Source: Ostreococcus lucimarinus CCE9901
Taxonomy: Eukaryota; Chlorophyta; Mamiellophyceae; Mamiellales; Bathycoccaceae
Assembly: GCF_000092065.1 (NCBI RefSeq)
Contig: NC_009360.1
Span: 434,001 to 498,000 of the forward strand
Direction of reading: 5' to 3'
Length of the DNA: 64,000 nt
The stretch's first letter is position 1, and every line of letters starts with the position of its first letter. This document shows positions 60,701-64,000 of the stretch, in pieces. The translations under genes and the position numbers were made by a program. The notes below the pieces were generated by a model, which saw nothing but the letters and a program-made list of their open reading frames with translations, was not told where the DNA came from and ran no database searches.

Positions 60701-60783
60701 AGACTGAACTTCAAGAAAAGTTCACAATCGCGAGCGAAAAAGTGAAACGCGACATAGTGTTCGTCGCGAGCTTGTTCCTTTAG
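57709..60783 (+). CDS. MTR4: MTR4-type RNA helicase of the nuclear exosome
   Basis: 1,024 residues. Ski2-like DExH helicase: motif I [20 protein letters not shown], motif Ia [16 protein letters not shown], motif II [15 protein letters not shown], motif III [16 protein letters not shown] and motif [17 protein letters not shown]. After the core comes the arch/KOW insertion ([28 protein letters not shown]) and the DSHCT domain with [20 protein letters not shown] near the end. The arch and DSHCT together identify MTR4, which feeds RNA to the nuclear exosome, rather than SKI2. The N-terminus is a short Asp/Ala run and a KRHK patch. Confidence 0.93.
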   Translation: [1024 protein letters not shown]

Positions 60784-60953
60784 CGTGGTTGTAACTCACG
60801 CGTACGTAGTGATAGCAAGAATGTCCTTCCGTCTTCTTACAAGAGATAAACTCGGCTTCGTCTAACACGAAACCGCGAAATCCTAGTGAATGCAAACGGC
60901 TCACCACTGCGAGCGCTCGCGCCAACCCCCCATCTAGTCACGATATCGATCGT

Positions 60954-61505
60954 TTAGTTGCTCTTAGAGCCCGATCGAAGGCGCGCCTGTTGCTTGCGCG
61001 TGAGCTTCACCGGCTCCGCCTCGCGCTTGACGGCCTCCACCTTTTCGCTGAGCGTGATCTCAACGTGGCACGGGTTGGACATGTACGGGTTGATGCGACC
61101 GTGCGCACGGTACGTGCGCCGACGCTGCGGGATGGCCTTGTTGCACTGGATGTGCGACACGGACAAGTTCTCAATGTCCAAGCCCTTCGTCTCCGCGTTG
61201 CTCTTGGCGTTGGCGAGCAAACCGAGCACGGCTTCCGCCGCCTTCTTCGGCCAGCGGCCTTGACCGTTCGTCGAACCTTCGTTCTTCGCCTGCGCCGTGC
61301 GACCAACACCACCGCAGAAGCGACGGAAAACGACGCATCGCTTCATCGCGAGGACATCCTTCAAGTATTGCTCCGCGTCCTCGAGCTTCTTACCCTTCAA
61401 CATCATGCACGTCTCGCGCATGTTCTTGAACGAGATGCGAAGGTCCGACGCGCGCGCCTTGCACGACTTTTCGGCATCTTCCGGTTCTCTCGCGTACTTC
61501 ACCAT
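60954..61505 (-). CDS. RPL17: 60S ribosomal protein uL22 (RPL17)
   Basis: 183 residues: [20 protein letters not shown], then [57 protein letters not shown] and [20 protein letters not shown]. This matches eukaryotic RPL17 along its length, with a basic C-terminal tail. The start codon follows immediately after a CAG preceded by a GACTGAC branch-like motif (61539-61545, minus strand), so the ATG may be the first codon of exon 2 with an intron in the 5' leader. Confidence 0.96.
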   Translation of the reverse strand: MVKYAREPEDAEKSCKARASDLRISFKNMRETCMMLKGKKLEDAEQYLKDVLAMKRCVVFRRFCGGVGRTAQAKNEGSTNGQGRWPKKAAEAVLGLLANAKSNAETKGLDIENLSVSHIQCNKAIPQRRRTYRAHGRINPYMSNPCHVEITLSEKVEAVKREAEPVKLTRKQQARLRSGSKSN

Positions 61506-61896
61506 CTGTTTTTCAACCGCGCGTCCATCGCGTTCGTCGTCAGTCGTCGCGTTCGTCTTCGTCGCCCGATGCCGCTAGGGCTTTCTCAATAGGGTCACCG
61601 CCGCTCGCGCGCGCCTCCAGCGCCGCCATCTCGCGCGCGCCATCTCCCACGACGAACGCGCGCGCTCGATCGTAATCCTTCGCGCGATCCAAGCGCGCGC
61701 GCGTCGTCCACCCCCTTTCGCGCGCGCCGAGCCGCCGCATCGTAAAGCCCCGCGTCGTCGCCGTCGATCACCGCGCGTCGCGCCCTCCGCGCGCGTTCGC
61801 GTCGCCGACCGCGCGCGTCGCCGACCGCGCGCGCCACCGCGCGCGACGCGAATCATCGCGCGTCGCGCTCGCGCGCGTCGTCGCGTCGTCTCGCAC
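61506..61896 (-). other. candidate 5'-leader intron of the uL22 gene
   Basis: On the minus strand the bases before the ATG read AAAACAG, with GACTGAC 33 nt earlier, as in the spliced introns of this window. A matching donor GTGCGA is found at 61896-61891 after AGAAG, giving a 391-nt intron. The 66-codon open frame 61540-61740 ends inside the branch motif and is better read as intronic. From 61897 to the NUP205 start at 62117 I see only CG-rich sequence and the likely promoters. Confidence 0.45.
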
Positions 61897-62116
61897 CTTC
61901 TCGTCGTCGGCGTCGCGTAAAGGCGGACGGCGCGTCGCGCGCCCTCGACGCCTCGAGGCGCGCGCGGTGTGATTTCACTCAAAACGCACGCACATGGGCT
62001 CGATCGACGTACAAAGCGATGCACGAGTCGCATTCAAAGGAGTGAAAACGCTAAGATTTCGAACCTTTGGGTTTCGAACGTTGGCGGTCGTTCGCCGCAC
62101 TGCGCGACGGCGACGG

Positions 62117-64000
62117 ATGTCCATCTTCGGCGCGCCTTCGACGCCCGTCGCGGGCGCGAGCGCGCTTTTCGCGCCCGCGGTGACGACGCCGGCGAACGTC
62201 GGTGGGACGCCGCGCGCGACGGACGCGAACGGGGACGATGCGCGACGTAAAAGCGACGGATGGTCGCCGGCGTCGCGGTATCAAAATCTGCTCTCGAGCG
62301 TGCGCGCGCTCGAGCACGGACGCGCGAGTGAACGCGATCGAGAGCGCGCGCGGCGGGCGCTGAGGGTGAACGAGACGCGGTTGCGGGAGATGACGTTCTT
62401 TGAGGGACGGAACGCGGGAGACGCCGCGCGAGTGGCGAGCGGGCGGGCGACGCTCAGTCACGGGGGCGAGGCGCGGTTGGGGGAGCTGGACGTCGAACAC
62501 GCGAGCGCGATCGCGGTGGCGTTGGATTTGAATGAAATAGTGAGCGTTGAACTTATGGTGGGGGCGATAGAGCACGGCGCACCTGCGGATGACGTGGTGC
62601 CGGCGGCGATTGGGATTTACATGCGCGAACGCGCCGCGGCGCTCGAGTCGTTGCTGGCGGTGTTGCGATGCGCGGACGGGACGGCGCCGTTGGACGGGGT
62701 GATGGATGAAGAATTGAAAGATTACGCGGACGGTTTGTTGCGCGATGGCGCGCTGTTTGCGCGATTAGTGAAGCTCGTCACCGCGCCGCCGCCGGGTGGA
62801 CCATTTTTAGTCGCGCCGACCGTGCCGACGCAACACGTCGGCGGGCCATTGGCGCTCGCGGGGCAGCAGCAACAGGCGACGACGTCGTCATCATCACAAG
62901 AGCGCTTGCTCGGACCTTTAGACAAGTTAGTAGATATCCGCGGCCGTCCGATCTTACGGCAAGAGTGCGTGGCGCACGAGCGACGACTCGTCGTCGAGTG
63001 CCTGTTCCACTCGGCGCGAGTGTCAACAAGCTTGAGTTCGGAAAATGCGCAAGCACTCTTGGTGTTGGCGGGACGCTCTGCGGAAGCGATGCGAGACCTG
63101 GAGAAGGTTGCGGTGGAAGACATGCCGACGGGTTACGGTACGATTTTTGCCGCGGCTGCGATGTTTACGCCGACGCTATCCGGCGTCGAGGCGGCAGTAC
63201 CGAAGACAGACTTGGCCAAGGCAGTAGCGACAACGATCAACTCCCCGAACGCACCTCCGTTATTTTCATTCGTTCGATTTGCCTGGGCGATCTTAGCGCT
63301 TGATCTCGGTCTAAGCGAAGCCGAGGAGGCCATTAAGGAAAGTCTGAAGAATGACGCGCTCGAAGCCATCGATCTGGTGTTGAAGACTGGAGTTTTCCAA
63401 GACGATCACACTGTCGCGCGGACGCAAAACCTGGAGCTCGTGCACATCATACTTTCGCGATATCTTCATCACAATCTGCGGAAAACATCTTTGCATCGAA
63501 TGCTCACGGATGGTACTGCTGTTAGGGAGCCATTTGTCGAAAACGGGCTCACAATTGAAATCGACGCGGCAAAACCCATGGCGGATGTCTGCTCCGTCTT
63601 TGCCGAGCTGTACAAGCAAGAACCTAAACTCGCAAAGGCATGCGCTGGGTTGAAGAGCTTCCTTGAGATTTCTGGTGATAGCGAGCACTCCGTCGGTTCG
63701 CTCGTCAAGCTTCTCGAGCTTTGCACGACGATAGCTCAAACGAGCGAAGATGCTCGGCGTATTTTTGAGCTCTTACAGCGCAGCCAAGGCGCGGCAAACT
63801 GGGATCGCTTGCTAGGGGCATTAATTGGCTACGTTCAGCGCTTTATGTCGAGCCCCGATGATTTAATCGACGCCGGGGAAGAGTTCGATCCTCGCGAAGG
63901 CGATCCAGAAATGAACGAAGCCGACGCAGAGGGCTTGCGCGCGTATCTCGCCGTGTTCAAGGCGGTGATGGAGAATGCCGAGCGCGCCGAGGCGGCGCAC
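62117..64000 (+). CDS. NUP205: nucleoporin NUP205 (inner-ring scaffold), 5' part only
   Basis: 628 codons from the ATG at 62117 to the window edge with no stop; the full protein should be far longer. The N-terminus MSIFGAPSTPVAGASALFAP has one FG-like spot. Further in it matches plant NUP205 and yeast Nup192: ALDLNEIVSVELMVGAIEHG, MRERAAALESLLAVLRCADG, DIRGRPILRQECVAHERRLV, SFVRFAWAILALDLGLSEAE and ARTQNLELVHIILSRYLH. It is an all-helical solenoid of the nuclear-pore inner ring. No intron is needed in this part. Divergent from uL22. Confidence 0.85.
   Translation, partial: MSIFGAPSTPVAGASALFAPAVTTPANVGGTPRATDANGDDARRKSDGWSPASRYQNLLSSVRALEHGRASERDRERARRALRVNETRLREMTFFEGRNAGDAARVASGRATLSHGGEARLGELDVEHASAIAVALDLNEIVSVELMVGAIEHGAPADDVVPAAIGIYMRERAAALESLLAVLRCADGTAPLDGVMDEELKDYADGLLRDGALFARLVKLVTAPPPGGPFLVAPTVPTQHVGGPLALAGQQQQATTSSSSQERLLGPLDKLVDIRGRPILRQECVAHERRLVVECLFHSARVSTSLSSENAQALLVLAGRSAEAMRDLEKVAVEDMPTGYGTIFAAAAMFTPTLSGVEAAVPKTDLAKAVATTINSPNAPPLFSFVRFAWAILALDLGLSEAEEAIKESLKNDALEAIDLVLKTGVFQDDHTVARTQNLELVHIILSRYLHHNLRKTSLHRMLTDGTAVREPFVENGLTIEIDAAKPMADVCSVFAELYKQEPKLAKACAGLKSFLEISGDSEHSVGSLVKLLELCTTIAQTSEDARRIFELLQRSQGAANWDRLLGALIGYVQRFMSSPDDLIDAGEEFDPREGDPEMNEADAEGLRAYLAVFKAVMENAERAEAAH

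Noticed and set aside
61540-61740. 66-codon open frame upstream of uL22
   Set aside because: Its stop overlaps a branch-point motif of a probable leader intron; no family match seen.
1-64000. tRNA or rRNA genes, CRISPR arrays, transposons, viral insertions
   Set aside because: No cloverleaf-like, rRNA-like, repeat-spacer or transposase-like sequence was seen by eye on either strand; an RNA-gene search could still find a small one.

Overview
The window looks like a stretch of a nuclear chromosome from a very small, gene-dense green alga of the Mamiellophyceae, most likely an Ostreococcus species. The reasons are: GC-rich DNA, eukaryotic housekeeping genes on both strands with gaps often under 150 bp, few and short introns, N-terminal plastid transit peptides, and plant-type proteins (SAC9, carotenoid isomerase, granule-bound starch synthase, SPIRAL1 repeats, thylakoid-lumen proteins). 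The species call is inference from family resemblance; no search was run. I see no rRNA, tRNA, CRISPR array or intact transposon.

Layout. 1-7,270 (all minus): a truncated GT25-like Golgi glycosyltransferase, an unrecognised plastid membrane protein, an RCC1-repeat protein and a SAC9-type phosphoinositide phosphatase. 7,681-19,506: APC1, a lumenal cyclophilin, a SPIRAL1/SAP protein, a MORN-SET-methyltransferase fusion, a PNKP-type DNA 3'-phosphatase and a PABPN1-like protein. 19,687-36,275: a 1,224-residue membrane-anchored protein with a triplicated C-terminal module, glyoxalase II, RPAP1/MINIYO, a ZCCHC10-like protein, a DHX29-like helicase and an ankyrin-LRR-KH protein. 36,544-49,624: an EamA transporter, carotenoid isomerase, a thioredoxin-fold protein, a lumenal pentapeptide protein, a tiny secreted protein, Y14, PCNA, HPPK-DHPS, a SPRING (C12orf49) homologue, TyrRS and a histidine phosphatase. 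50,103-64,000: granule-bound starch synthase, RAD21 cohesin, GAR transformylase, EIF1AD-like, a Rho GTPase, an ADAL-type deaminase, MTR4, ribosomal protein uL22 and the 5' part of NUP205.

Neighbours are not operons. Several themes recur by content: nuclear RNA metabolism (PABPN1, RPAP1, Y14, MTR4, EIF1AD), chromosome and cell cycle (APC1, RCC1-like, PCNA, RAD21), and plastid function (CRTISO, GBSS, cyclophilin, pentapeptide and thioredoxin-fold proteins).

Splice structure was worked out by hand. Eight introns in seven genes (PABPN1, DHX29, CRTISO, Y14, PCNA x2, GBSS, RAD21) restore family-consistent proteins in frame; a ninth is proposed in the uL22 leader. All have donors of the form GT(G/A)CG and a CTGAC branch-point motif, almost always GACTGAC, about 25-36 nt before the acceptor. 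This motif located the hidden first exons of GBSS and Y14. The most unusual finds are the MORN-SET-methyltransferase fusion, SPIRAL1 repeats joined to a SAP domain, the ankyrin-LRR-KH protein and the triplicated-module protein.
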